Positions 1-11,600 of a stretch of DNA of 64,000 nucleotides are shown one piece after another (within the stretch, counting starts at the first letter, position 1; the number at the start of each line of letters is the position of its first letter). The notes beneath the pieces are model-generated. The model was not told the origin of the DNA. It ran no database searches and saw only the letters and a program-made list of their open reading frames with translations. The DNA lies in the NCBI GenBank assembly GCA_037389465.1, contig JAZARR010000089.1, positions 1,054,001 to 1,118,000 on the forward strand, in the 5' to 3' direction. Source of the DNA: Baylisascaris procyonis. Taxonomy: Eukaryota; Nematoda; Chromadorea; Rhabditida; Ascarididae. The translations under genes were made by a program, and so were the position numbers.

Positions 1-561
1 ATACCCCCCGAGGTACTGTAAAGGTGTGAATGGTATTTCAAATAGGCACGCGAAGCGATTAACGTACATTTCTGATGGCGCCGCACTTAACTTTAAATTC
101 CTTATGCAATGATGCACTCCGTGTAAACATACGCACACCTATCTACAACTCTTAGCACACCTATAGCGTAATTCGGCATAACTTTCTCATCTCACCAAAA
201 AAAAAAAAAAAAAATTCCATATTATGCATTAATAATACATATTAACCTTACTTAATCCGGAATACTTCAACGTAGTCGGACCTTTAAATAATAGTTGGAC
301 TTCGAAAATTTAGTCCGATTATAAAAAATCAATAGCACCTCCTAAAGAACACTCAGATATAAATGAAGCAAATAGTAGATGGAAATCAATTCCAAGAAAA
401 TTTGTCCACAAACATTCTCAGCGCACCTAATAACAAACCTTCAACTAAAGTAATTTCTAATTATGACTCAAATACTACTTCCTGACCTCAGCTAAGACTA
501 GCTCTGATTGAACAAATTCAGTAGTCTTTATTATCATTTACCTTTGAAGTTTTCATTATAA
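1..561. other. AT-rich intergenic DNA, no gene seen
   Basis: Dense stops in all frames, a 19-base A run near 200, and no splice-bounded open stretch. Nothing else is supported here. Confidence 0.6.
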
Positions 562-834
562 TACAATAATTCCACATTAAAAATATACAATCATAGGCAA
601 GCAGGAAGGCGACAAAAAGAGCTTGAATGTTTATATTTCAAAATGGATCGTATAAGTGAAACGTTGAACGTCAGATGGAGGAAAAGGTATATAGTGCATA
701 ATGCGTATCGGCATACAATCAGCGTTCCAATTGCCTCTCACGATATCGTCACACATCTTTTCATGGGAAACACTATTACCCATCCACAATGGCAGCATTC
801 TGCATGCCGAACGATGACCATGCTGAACTGCTAA
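562..834 (+). CDS. unrecognised 90-codon open frame, possible exon
   Basis: The frame is open from just after a TAA at 559 to a TAA at 832-834, with an ATG at 643. The stretch is clearly richer in G/C than its surroundings. A weak acceptor (ATCATAG) lies at 590-596, so translation could enter before the ATG. The peptide is basic near its middle (RWRKRY) and ends in MTMLNC, with no domain I recognise. The opposite strand is also open over 631-858, so strand and coding status are both uncertain. It could equally be relic transposon DNA. Confidence 0.2.
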   Translation, partial: YNNSTLKIYNHRQAGRRQKELECLYFKMDRISETLNVRWRKRYIVHNAYRHTISVPIASHDIVTHLFMGNTITHPQWQHSACRTMTMLNC

Positions 835-3459
835 GAGGTCCCAGAGGTCAATGGTCACTTCTGGATACTACGACCCCTGTGGGGTGTCCGAAATTTATGA
901 GTGCTTAACAGCTTGGCCAGATGCCACAGACATGACGAACAATCGAAAATACATACATAGAGAGCCTATTTCCGCGATTTGCTTCATCAAGCCTCCTATG
1001 AATTAATCATTTACTATAATTATTATGAATCGAGATTAAAATTAGACAAAAAATGGAAGCGACCGATTGAACTCGAATGCAGCGTTTGCAACATTCCATC
1101 ATAGGAAATGACCAATAGCCGGACACCCAAGATGACATAGAAGGGGGGAAGATGAAGGAGGTCAATGAATAAAAAATTAAACTGACCACTCTGCAGCAAA
1201 AAAAAATCGCGAAAAAAAAAGATGCTACTCGTCACGAATTCTAAGGATACCCAAAATATAAAAATTCATTTAAATCCACTTTTTTTCATCTTTCATCTCT
1301 TTGAAAAACAAAATGACCATTTTCGTCTTGAAAACATTACAATAAATATTTACAATATTCTAGTGAAATGTGCAACATCTACTAAAAAAACATGAAAACA
1401 AGTGTTGGAGATTTTTCGCAACGAAAGCAACTTGCAATAGAACAGCTGAAGAATTGCGAAACAATAGTATGCAACTGCAATAAAACGACGCAAATGCACC
1501 TAATATTGCAACGTTGAATGCAATCAACTTCCGGTCGAGAGAATTCATTTCAAGTGTATGTAACACATGCATTCGTTAATGTGCATGAATTTAAACATGG
1601 ACAAGTGTGTCGATGAAGACAAACGCATCGACGAATATGTTGAACAACGACTTCGATTAACACTTTTGCCCCATCCCTTATTTCCATCCACTTTGCTTCA
1701 TTTTCTTTTAGCTTCCTTGAAATTAAAGAAAAACCATCAGTAAAATTGTGCTAATAAAAAAACGAGTTTTTCTATATATCAGCTATAAGAGAAAATATTT
1801 TTTTTAGAAAAGACGTCCACTCATGTTTCTTGAATTTTCCATAAAACGACGTCAACTTGTGGGAAACGACGAGTGACTTTGATTCATTAGTTTAATGCCA
1901 AAAAAACAACATTGAAAATAATCAATTTTCAATCAGTTGCGTTTCTAAACTAACATGAAAAAAATTCAAATATTCAAATTTTTATGAATTTTTTCCATAT
2001 TGTTGAAGAATAACTTGTGGAAAAAAATTAAAACTATAGAAAACATTACTATGGCTTACAAATATTTTAGTGAAAGAATAATGTGGAATACTTTGAAATG
2101 GATGAAAAGCGAAACAATTTGATTGTAAGATTCACATCGTAAATGACATTTAAAAGTGAGTGAAAATGTGAGATTTTCATTCAACAACAAAAAAAAATCT
2201 TTCAACTATCCATGTGCTAAATAATGCGATATCAACGCTTCTTAAACTGTGACTAAAATAATCCACAACGTAAACAATATTACTAGGTAGTTTTAATGCA
2301 ATATGTAAATACGGTTACCTGTTTATTTATCAGTATTAATCCATAAAAGTTACTAACGATCCGGAAAACATTCACCTATAGCGAGGTTTTCGAAAATGGC
2401 ATCAATGCTAATTAACTGTTGACATTCGCTAGTGAAAGAAAAAAAAAACGTGAACTTCTTCAAAAATTTCAATAAAAAACACCAAAAACAAGTCGAATAC
2501 TACGTAAGAAACAAATACTGGTAGGTTTAAAGGTAGAAAGCTTTGAACATGAAGATTCTATAAAGTGATTCACATTTTTTTTATTTTCTATTCACAACAA
2601 CACAGTAGGAGCAACTGAAAATGACCACAAAAATGAGGGCTGTTTACTTTATTAGCTATTGCTCACAAACTTTTGTTAAAAGTGACACGTAATATTTGTC
2701 CAATTTTCCAATACCTGAGGGAAAGGGGAATGGAGGGAGATAGAAGGAAACTATTCTCATCGTTCGCGAAATTCAAATTTCATTGAAACTACGCAAATCA
2801 AGTGATTGGTTAAATTCTGAGAAATTTACAACACCTTTTATAATAGAAATCAATTAAACTATACATTATTTTCTCTTAAATCTCATTTCTCTTCTTTTTT
2901 AAAAAACCTAATTGAATATAGTACAAGTATAGAAAAAACCTCGAGAACATCCGTACAATAGACTCGTTTTGTTTTAAACGCATAGTTCAGATTAGAAGAT
3001 AGGAAGTAACATAAACTTGTAGTTAATGGAAGTAAGTACCTGATGGACAACCTCAACTGGACGTTGAAAGGAGGCTTTTCGAGTATATGAGATAACTATG
3101 AGAGAGAACAACAGAAGCCAATCGAGAGGTATAAGGCATGAGGCTTGAGGTCATTCACCATATAGGATAGAGGCATACGAAAAGGCACACATGAGGGCAA
3201 ATGATGCATACAATTCGATGGGAAAATAACGTTGAAGTGAGCGATTCGATTCGTGCAATCATTATTGGTTTCTTTTGATGCCGACAACGATCCCCTCGAC
3301 CACCCTCACTCCCCTTTCCCCTCTCTTTAAAATGAAGAGCTATTCACATGCCCTTATTCTCATCATCACACGTTAACATATGCCAAGTATGCACTCCATT
3401 CTAACGAATTCCATACTGACGTGAAAGATCCTTATTGAGGAGATTTTTCAAGAAAGGAA

Positions 3460-3590
3460 ACGATTGCTTACGCTTATTATTGTATAAATCATGAAAGGCA
3501 ACGATTGCTTACTCAGAAAGTCAACGATTGCTTACTCAGAAAGTCAACGATTGCTTATGCTTATTACTGTATAAATTATGATCAAATATT
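3460..3590. repeat. 23-bp tandem repeat with duplicated flanks
   Basis: ACGATTGCTTA occurs at 3,460, 3,501, 3,524 and 3,547; the last three are exactly 23 bp apart. The outer copies are followed by matching GCTTATTA...TGTATAAAT...ATGA sequence, so the array seems to have grown inside a duplicated flank. Nearby, ATGATCAAATATT is also repeated. Confidence 0.85.
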
Positions 3591-5420
3591 ATAACATGAT
3601 CAAATATTTTTATCGCAAAAAAAGTTAAACACAACACAATTAATTACAACACAACTAATCATTATAAATATGAATTATTTCATAAATTTTAATGCAAATT
3701 TTTAAATATTATAAAATTTCCTCGTCGAATTTTAAATTGTCAGAATAATTCAAGATAAGGACGATTTGAAGTGCGTCATATGGTCGATACGATATGCAAT
3801 GAAATCAAACGTGATAATAAGATGGAATGTGACGAATCAAAGAAGAAGCGAATAAGCGGGAAAGAAAGACAAGTGCAACACTAATAGCAGGGGGTACATC
3901 GATGAATACCTAAATTACCGCTCACAACGACCCCGTCTAAAATCTCAATCACAATTGAAGATATGCTCCGCTCAACGCTTATTTGATGTGACTTACATAT
4001 TCAAATTCCACATTATCAATTCATATCCCCGATTATTATATAATGGCCTTCTTAATATAATTATGAAATTTTGATTTTGGCATTAAAAATTTGCATGAAA
4101 GCTGAAATTTTTGAAATTAAAATCAGACTTTAATTCACTTCAATAATTAGCATTTGATTAAGACAAAAAATTTGCATATTCTTAGAGCAAAGAAATCTCA
4201 ATATTATCACGATAGTTCTTCGCTATGAATAGTCCAAGTTCGACATCAAACAATCGTTTCATATTATTCGTTCATGGGAAATTAATATTTCATCTATTGC
4301 AGAGAGAAAAAAAAATTAATCAATTCAAAACTCAGACGAAATTTTTTTCTGAAGAGTGTGGAAAATAACCCGAGGCAACTTCCGTTTGGAGGAAGGCAAT
4401 TTTAGAGTTATTGAATACTAATTCGTAATAAAATTTTAATTTTTCTTATTACTGAAGGCATCAGAAGATTGGAAATCAACCATTTTCGAAAATAAGATGA
4501 AAAATGAAAAAAAAACTTCTTCCCCTGAAATAATTTCAGAAATCCTCAAAAAAAAAAAAACAAAAACAACGATGCCATCCAAAAATAACACCAAAAATCG
4601 AAAGATAAATCCCATAAGGGATTCTGTTCGTCATTAGAACAGAACTACAATTCGTTACACAATAACTAATAAAGGATACACCTCAAAATCACTATGGTAT
4701 AAGAATTTATCTTTTTAGTTTCCCCCTATCTCCCATACTGCCTTTACTCAACAACTTTGAAAATATGAGGCATAGGAGAGGAGGAGAACCGATGGGAGAG
4801 GGAGAAGATACTGACTAACTAAGGAGTGGGAAGGTTCTGATTAATCAATCATATTTATTTTCCCGTTTCGGGAATGTTAAAAAAAATCCGATTCCAATAG
4901 CTGCTGTGCGCAAGTTGCAAATTACAAGAGACGTTCACAGCTTGCGTACTCATTCCCTTTGCATCATTATCATAATGCGTTGTCCCACAAAATATAAGCA
5001 TTAAATCGTCTAATATAAGAATCGTATATGGCACATCAGTTCACACATAAAGCACAATGTAACAAAAGGTGCCATTAGTGCGCCGAATTGGTCAAAATGA
5101 CCATCAATGAAAGGAAATAGCGACAGCCGTCACTCCTTTTAATCTCACTTAAGGCTGAATTGTATTGCAGTATTAGGCGAATTAACGTTGCTTCCAGCGA
5201 ATTCTTCTACAGCCTTATTGATGACCCTAGTAGAAATCTCAATCTATAATACTTAGCCTACATCCGTTGACCGAAAAAGCTTAAATGAAGGATCGAATTC
5301 AAGAACTTAAAAAAAACCTTAAACCTCAGGCTTAAACGTCGAAAACTCGAATCTTAGGCTTACAGAATGTTGGATCAATGAAACTTGAAATCTCGAAATC
5401 ACAAGAACGAGGTAGGGTCA

Positions 5421-5452
5421 AAAATAAATAAATAAATAAATAAATAAATAAA
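5421..5452. repeat. (AAAT)n microsatellite
   Basis: Eight or so uninterrupted AAAT units. A similar tract lies at 54,231-54,257. Confidence 0.9.
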
Positions 5453-5793
5453 CCCAATAATTCCGAAAAGTCGACAAACGGCAGAATTTTTTCGAAGAAA
5501 AAAATGGCTAGATTCCTAAATGGTAATCAATAGGTGAACTGGTAAAGAGAAGGTATGGGAATAAGAGGTCATATTTACATAAAGCGGTTTTGATGAAGCG
5601 ATCCAAAGAGGCGAAAGTAACACAAGGTGAGGCGGTGTACTTTTTACGACTAGATAGCGGGATGCGGATTATATAGATATATCTGTATCCTATTGCAATC
5701 ACTGTTTTAAGGTGTTCTGATATGCGGGAAGTGGTAACTCAATGCTCGAGAGTAATTCACTTTATGCACCTAGAAAAAGGAACTCAACTGGTT

Positions 5794-5920
5794 TGGCCAC
5801 CATTAGCACTGTTGCACCATTTCTGAATTTGACAGCTTCAACCAGCCGGTTATAAAAAATACTAATAAAAGATGAAGCTGGTTCCTGTGGAATACGAAAG
5901 TGTGGTAGCAATGGTGGCCA
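5794..5920. repeat. imperfect inverted repeat able to form a hairpin
   Basis: TGGCCACCATTAGCA at 5,794-5,808 is nearly the reverse complement of TAGCAATGGTGGCCA at 5,906-5,920. Inside these arms, ACAGCTTCA (5,832) pairs with TGAAGCTG (5,873). The arms are about 50 bases each around an AT-rich centre. This could be a small foldback or MITE-like relic, or a structured RNA. No flanking target-site duplication was established. Confidence 0.55.
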
Positions 5921-6615
5921 TGGAGGAGTATCGTACTAACTAGAACCAATGGAGATGCTTCTTAAGAAACTACAACGAGAAAATGGCACGAATGACACCT
6001 ATTGCGAGCAACAAGAATTAGCTTCCTTTGCATCTTATGCCTAAAAGAAGATCGAATTAGGACGTTATTGTCTCCTAGGAAAGAAAGAAGGGGGAGGTGG
6101 GGGGGGGGGGGAAGGGGAGAGTCATCAAGACGAAGCATACCATTACCTAATTAATCCTTTAAAAATTCTTTCAATTATAAACAGCTTTTGAATGGCTATG
6201 CGTCATTACATTTTTTTCAAGTAAAGTTCTGTAACTTTCCCGACGTTAGATGGTGAGAGAGTACAAAAAAGATAACAAAAATAAAATGAAAGCAGAAAAA
6301 AATTTCCATCCGATATGAAAAGCAAATAAAATCATCCGAAATTTAAGAAAGAAGTATGATGCATTGAATGAGAAAAAAAAGATTTAGAGGAATATCAGAA
6401 ACAATTTTTCTGTAAATATTCCGACTATTAAGAAAGTTTTTTTTCATTAAAAAGGTTCCGTTTAAAAAATGGATGAATATTTAGATCAATTTCCGTAAAA
6501 ATTATTTTCCGAACGAGTTTTTTGCTTCAAAAGTTTGAAAAAAAATTCAAATAAAAAAATGCAGCAAAGAAGTTAATCAATAAAGATGCCAACAAAAGAC
6601 AATTAATGGTCACTA

Positions 6616-6807
6616 CTAAAAAAAGCCCCTTAAATAATGGGATAAGTTAGTATGCAATTCACGCTCGATAGCGGTATAGTGATGGTGGGTGTCGACCTCA
6701 GTACGCTTATCTCCCGTTTGCAATACACTCTCAACGTCACATGCAATCACACGCATCGCTTGTGGCTCCCTTGTGACAGCAATGAGGTTAGCATGCTTAC
6801 CGTCCAT
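6616..6807 (-). CDS. unrecognised 63-codon open frame
   Basis: An ATG-started frame in a G/C-richer island, beginning MDGKHANLIAVTREPQAMRV and later containing a THHHY cluster. It ends at a TAG followed by AT-rich DNA. The bases just upstream (TATATATAG) could act as an acceptor, so the ATG may instead sit in an internal exon. The plus strand is also open over 6,652-6,870 and has a possible GTTAGC donor. Strand cannot be settled by reading alone. No domain is recognised. Confidence 0.25.
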   Translation of the reverse strand: MDGKHANLIAVTREPQAMRVIACDVESVLQTGDKRTEVDTHHHYTAIERELHTNLSHYLRGFF

Positions 6808-7261
6808 CTATATATACAACCCCCCAACATCCTTTACAAAACTAAATTAGTACAGGTAGAGGACTATTAGGTTAGCACGATGCTTACAAGCATACCATTT
6901 CAAAGAATAAGAATAGACAATGTTAGAAAAAACGCTTTCATCATAATAATACACAATAAATTCATTGTTACTATTAACAAGTCATAACATTTGCAATAGG
7001 AATGTCAGCTAAGGAAAAAATTATGTTCAGCAATGTATGTAGCGCAAAGGTATTGAGACAAAAAATAAAAATTCATATTTTCGAAAAGAGAAAATCGATG
7101 CACAGACAAAGAACGACACACATACACTGAACGACACACAGACAAACATTTGCGTAAGACACAGACATTCTCAATCGAATATAAACGTGTGCGAAGTAGG
7201 TAATTTATTTATTTTTTGTTCAAATCAGCAAAAATCTACAGATAATATCAATAACCTCTAG

Positions 7262-7461
7262 ATGAGGACGATAAACTTTACCTGCGGGAAAAGATATTGT
7301 GCAAGTGTGATCAATGAGAAGAAATCGGGCAAGACACGTAAGGTAAGCATTGCGAAGAAAAACTGAAAAATATCTTATGGTGCCAAAGCTCTTGCTAAAC
7401 TAAATTAATGACTCTCCATGATGCTCATTTCTTATAGATAATTTGGCCACAAAAATCCTAA
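7262..7461 (+). CDS. candidate two-exon 3' end or very small gene
   Basis: Exon 7,262-7,342 starts directly after an acceptor-like CTCTAG with ATG and runs 27 codons. It begins MRTINFTCGKRYC and ends KSGKTRK at AAG|GTAAGC, a consensus donor. The intron (95 bases) ends in a pyrimidine-rich TTCTTATAG at 7,437. The next exon, 7,438-7,461, continues in phase 0 for IIWPQKS and a stop. Since the ATG coincides with an acceptor, this may be the last two exons of a longer gene, or a trans-spliced 34-residue product. The two cysteines and basic tail match no family I know. A competing minus-strand acceptor (CCCGCAG) overlaps the first exon. Confidence 0.35.
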
Positions 7462-8632
7462 ACTTATCAACCAGAAATTAAGGCCTGTTGAAAAGAAAAT
7501 AGGTAAGAAAATTGCTTTTATATTGAAATACAGTATCAAATCATTTATAAGCCCTAATGATTAATCGTTTATAAGATGATTTCTAAATACTGCAGTCCTT
7601 TCCTCATAAATGCAATAATCTAATCTTATGAATGTCAAAATAAAATAAAGTAAGTACCAATAATTACAATATAAAATCCTGATATTCAGGGCAGCTTTAT
7701 AAGTGATGTCCACATAATAACCGTACAGCTCTGCTCGATTTTATCTGCGTGGAATTCAGTTTAGAGAGAGTGACGAAGATGATGAGGGAAAGAGAAGGAG
7801 AGAGGGTTTTGTGGACACGATGGGAGTGTGAATGCGCATAGCATGCCATTTCCTCTTCGAGCCCTGACCTAAACGACGCCATCTATCTCGATGTTCGTAA
7901 GCGACCAGTTTTGTTTCTCTCGTAAAAGGTCACAATTTCTCTTTTAAAAGGTCACACTACCTACTTCTTATGAAAAAAAGCGAACTCAAACTGAATGAGT
8001 TGATTAAATGATATGGTGACTTTATTAATTCTTTTAAAAATTTGCAAACATCCATATGTAAAAATCTAGATAAATAAATGCACATTACATCAATATATCT
8101 CACATCTGTTTTAAATAATACTCTCCACATAAAAAATACTCAGATATTTTTGAGTATATTTATTCATGGAACTTCTAAGAAAAATCTTTTTCTAAAATAG
8201 GATAAAATATTCATTAGAAGAGCCGAAAATCGATCTATAAAAGAAATGTTTTCTCCTCCCGCAATCGATGTGAGATTTTTTCCTTTTTATGCTTTCATCT
8301 TAAAAAATTTGTCGTAAAAATTAAAAAATATCAACGATTTTTCTTTCCTATATTTGGGAAAACATTCTTTTTTTTCTCAGAAATGAAATTAATTTTCTAA
8401 AATCTTTCTTTCATAATAAATAATCGTGAAGGATGAAAAGTGTTACTTCAATGAGGCATGAATTAAAATGGTGAAGAGGTGAATAAATATGCGCTGAGCG
8501 AGGAGTGCTTTCAAGGCTCTTTCAAGACGCATGAATGAAGGACACAACTCAACGCGTTCAATGGACACTCGAAAGTATCGCAAATTTCGGCCAGGAATTG
8601 CTCGAATTATTCGAGTGACCAATTTCACTTAC

Positions 8633-8693
8633 TATTACAATCATATTTCACGACCGCCAACGTAAAGACCCTCACGCAACAATCCTTTCGCAT
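8633..8693 (-). CDS. candidate first coding exon
   Basis: An ATG at 8,693 opens 20 codons (MRKDCCVRVFTLAVVKYDCN) plus one base and ends at a perfect GTAAGT donor. No downstream exon in matching phase was assigned. The adjoining island to 8,443 is open on both strands and could hold part of the same gene. Product unknown. Confidence 0.28.
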
Positions 8694-8699
8694 ATAAAA

Positions 8700-11600
8700 T
8701 TTCCCCTTATTGAGTACTTTGGTTGAGTAAAATTTCCTCCTATTGAGTTCTTTTCCCTTAATGAGTGCCTTTAATAAATAGGATCCTCAAAAATTTCTAT
8801 TTGGGTAAATTGTATTGCACTAAAAAAATGATTACACGATGAATAATTTTATAAACTGAAAATAAATTTTTTTTTAAAATTTTTTCAACTGCTTAAATTG
8901 TAAAATTTTAGAATTTCATCAATATATATTCAAACACCACCTATTTCATATATCTGAAAAAAATGGTCGAAAAAAGCGTAAAGAAATTTGGCCAAATTTT
9001 TGTGAATTCTTCAAAAAAAGTCGAATGAAATATGACCATAACGAATAATTGTAGAAGAAATAAAAAACTGGACTCAACTGAGAGAGAATCTCTTTGTTAG
9101 CGAAATGCATTGAACAATGTATGCACAAATGAGTACAAAGAATTAGAGAAAATTGAGAAATGAAAGAAAAAGGTTAAAATTTTACAGAAAAAACGGAATT
9201 TTTGATTTTGAAATCGAATTTTATGCTTTTCTGAAAATTTTACATAGACTCTGCTGAGAAATCATAGAATTAAAGATAAAAGAAAAAATATACATAATAA
9301 ATCGAAATAATGGCTAATAGTCCGTGCAATCGACGAAAGATTAAAAGTTTAATTTGAAGAAAAAATATGACTTAAAGATATAGAAAAGATGAAGCTTACT
9401 TATTTATTGATTTACCTATTTATTCAAAAATTTTAAGTTTAAAAGATAAAAAAATAAAACATAAAAGCTTAATATTGATTTAAAACAGCGGCTAAGTTCT
9501 AGAGTGCTCGTGCAACTATGCATTTCCTTTACAAATAAAACGGCGATCCTAATAAATAGATTACTTTAAATGTCAATTAAAACTAAGCCTATGGCATTTC
9601 CGCTTCCTTTCTTTATCCCACCACAAAAAAAAATAGAAAAAGAAATGCGCCGGAGAAAAACTGCATATATTTTTAGATAGCATTGATTTGCGATGCTTTA
9701 AGCTACTCAAAAATGCATTTACTTTTTCGAATGGATGTAAGCCTCATCAGCAATCACTGATGAGAAATAGACAAGTTGATTCCCCTTCTTTCAGATAGAG
9801 TTCCATTGAAACGAAAAATTTAGAGCAGACATAAATGGATCTATGTGTGATGTAAGCATTATCGCTATAGAAGATCGTTTGAGAGAAGAAGAAAACATAA
9901 ATATAACCGTTTTTTGTTGCAAAAGAATAAAATAAAATATTTTTTTCTCTCAAAGCGATTATTGGGATATTATATAATTTTCATCGAAAAAAATTCATAT
10001 TTTATAGCATCATATAGGAAATGGGCAATAATGCGCTCATCAGCGCAAATATTACTACTTTATGACAGTAAAAAAGGCTAATGTTCAAATAAACTAAACT
10101 TTAAAAGCATTCTGCGCATTTCATGTTTTTTGAAAAACAATTATAAAATATGCATAAAATAAAATTTCAAAAAATGTTATATATATGCAAGCAATGCTTG
10201 TTTACCTATCTAACCATATGTAAAGATAAAGCGGAAGACGCGATGGAAGATGGGTTCAAAGTTAAGAAATAAAAAAAAGAAATTAAGCGAAATAGTATGA
10301 AAAAAGGAAATTAAACGAAATAATTTAATGAACTGCTATATTGGCTAAAGAAATCACTCAAATTGAACTATTTTCATATGTTTGATTATTAAATAATTTA
10401 GAACATGAACATTCATATAAAGACTACAAAGAAAGTGAGAGTGCACAGATAAAAATATATAAAAAAGCATTTTGCATTTGCAAAGAATAAGCGCTATATA
10501 CTGGGAAAATTTTTTGGGTAAACAACTCTGCATGAAACTAGGCATAGATAATGCATTCATCCATCTCCGCCTACAACAAAAATAAATGAATAGATAACTA
10601 ATAAAGTCGTATATCTAGTAACATGGAGTTTTCCGTACGGGATTTTTTTTTTGGCAAGTTTTCGGTATTTTTTTGACAAATAATTGAGGCAGAAGATAGC
10701 AATAATGGGTCAGGTTCAAATAAATAGTTTCATTCAGAAATACCCACTATGTCTCGATAGAAACGAGTGAGCAAATCGGAAAGTATCGCAAAAACACACA
10801 ACCACCTCGCGCATAACGAAGCTTGTTAACGATATGTGAACGAAAAAATATACATTTGTTAAGCGCCATACAAAAACTATAGAGAAAAATTGTAAAAATT
10901 TCCTCGCGAATTGCTAAACCTCAATTATATTTACCATTTTATGTGGGAAAAAAATTTCCAATAATACTGTTTCATAAAATTTATTCCAGCCTTAGCAGAA
11001 GAAAATTTTCCAACTCAATAAACTTCGAAGCAAATATTTCGGGAAAATATTACGAGGAAGTTAACTTAACGGTATAGCAGAAAAATTAATGTATATGCAA
11101 ATTTTCATAAAATTCAAATTTTTCGGTAACAAACGCTAATCAAATAAATCCCCTTCATTAGCAAGCAATATTTAAGTTTACAAGAAAACTAAATAAAAAA
11201 TTGAATATTACATAATCGAAAGGAAATGTAATCATTATTATATATAAAAAAACTTGAATTATGATGCCTTTATTCTATTAAGTTCAATTAAACTCGAAAA
11301 AACAACGTAAATACTGGACGATAAGAAAATATTCAACAAAATTTCCTCTCTTTCCTTCTTTCATTGCAAGTTTTGCGAATTTAGCTAAAGCTCTATATGA
11401 AAATAATCTGAAACTGATTATTTAAATATTAAATATTCCTCAAATGCATCCTGCATTCCTATTGGAATAAATTGACCATTAATATTCTAGCAATAAAAAT
11501 GGATTCTAGAAATATTTTTTTTATTCACAACGATCAAAAATATACTCGACACAACGATCGAAATTTAATCTAGAATCTATAATTCTATAAAACAATCACA

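Larger units (their letters stand above)
835..6615. other. long AT-rich stretch without a supported gene
   Basis: Mostly A/T homopolymers and short imperfect repeats. The 23-bp repeat near 3.5 kb, the AAAT tract near 5.4 kb and the hairpin near 5.85 kb are listed separately. A purine-rich stretch with a G run lies at 6,089-6,118. Short open frames at 1.0-1.6 kb and 3.1-3.3 kb have no paired splice signals or recognisable motifs. Confidence 0.5.

Noticed and set aside
5340..5360. TTAGGCTTA resembling a telomere unit (TTAGGC)
   Set aside because: A single copy with no tandem array.
6880..6950. Minus-strand signal-peptide-like start (MMKAFFLTLSILIL)
   Set aside because: A stop follows after 14 codons and there is no usable donor before it.
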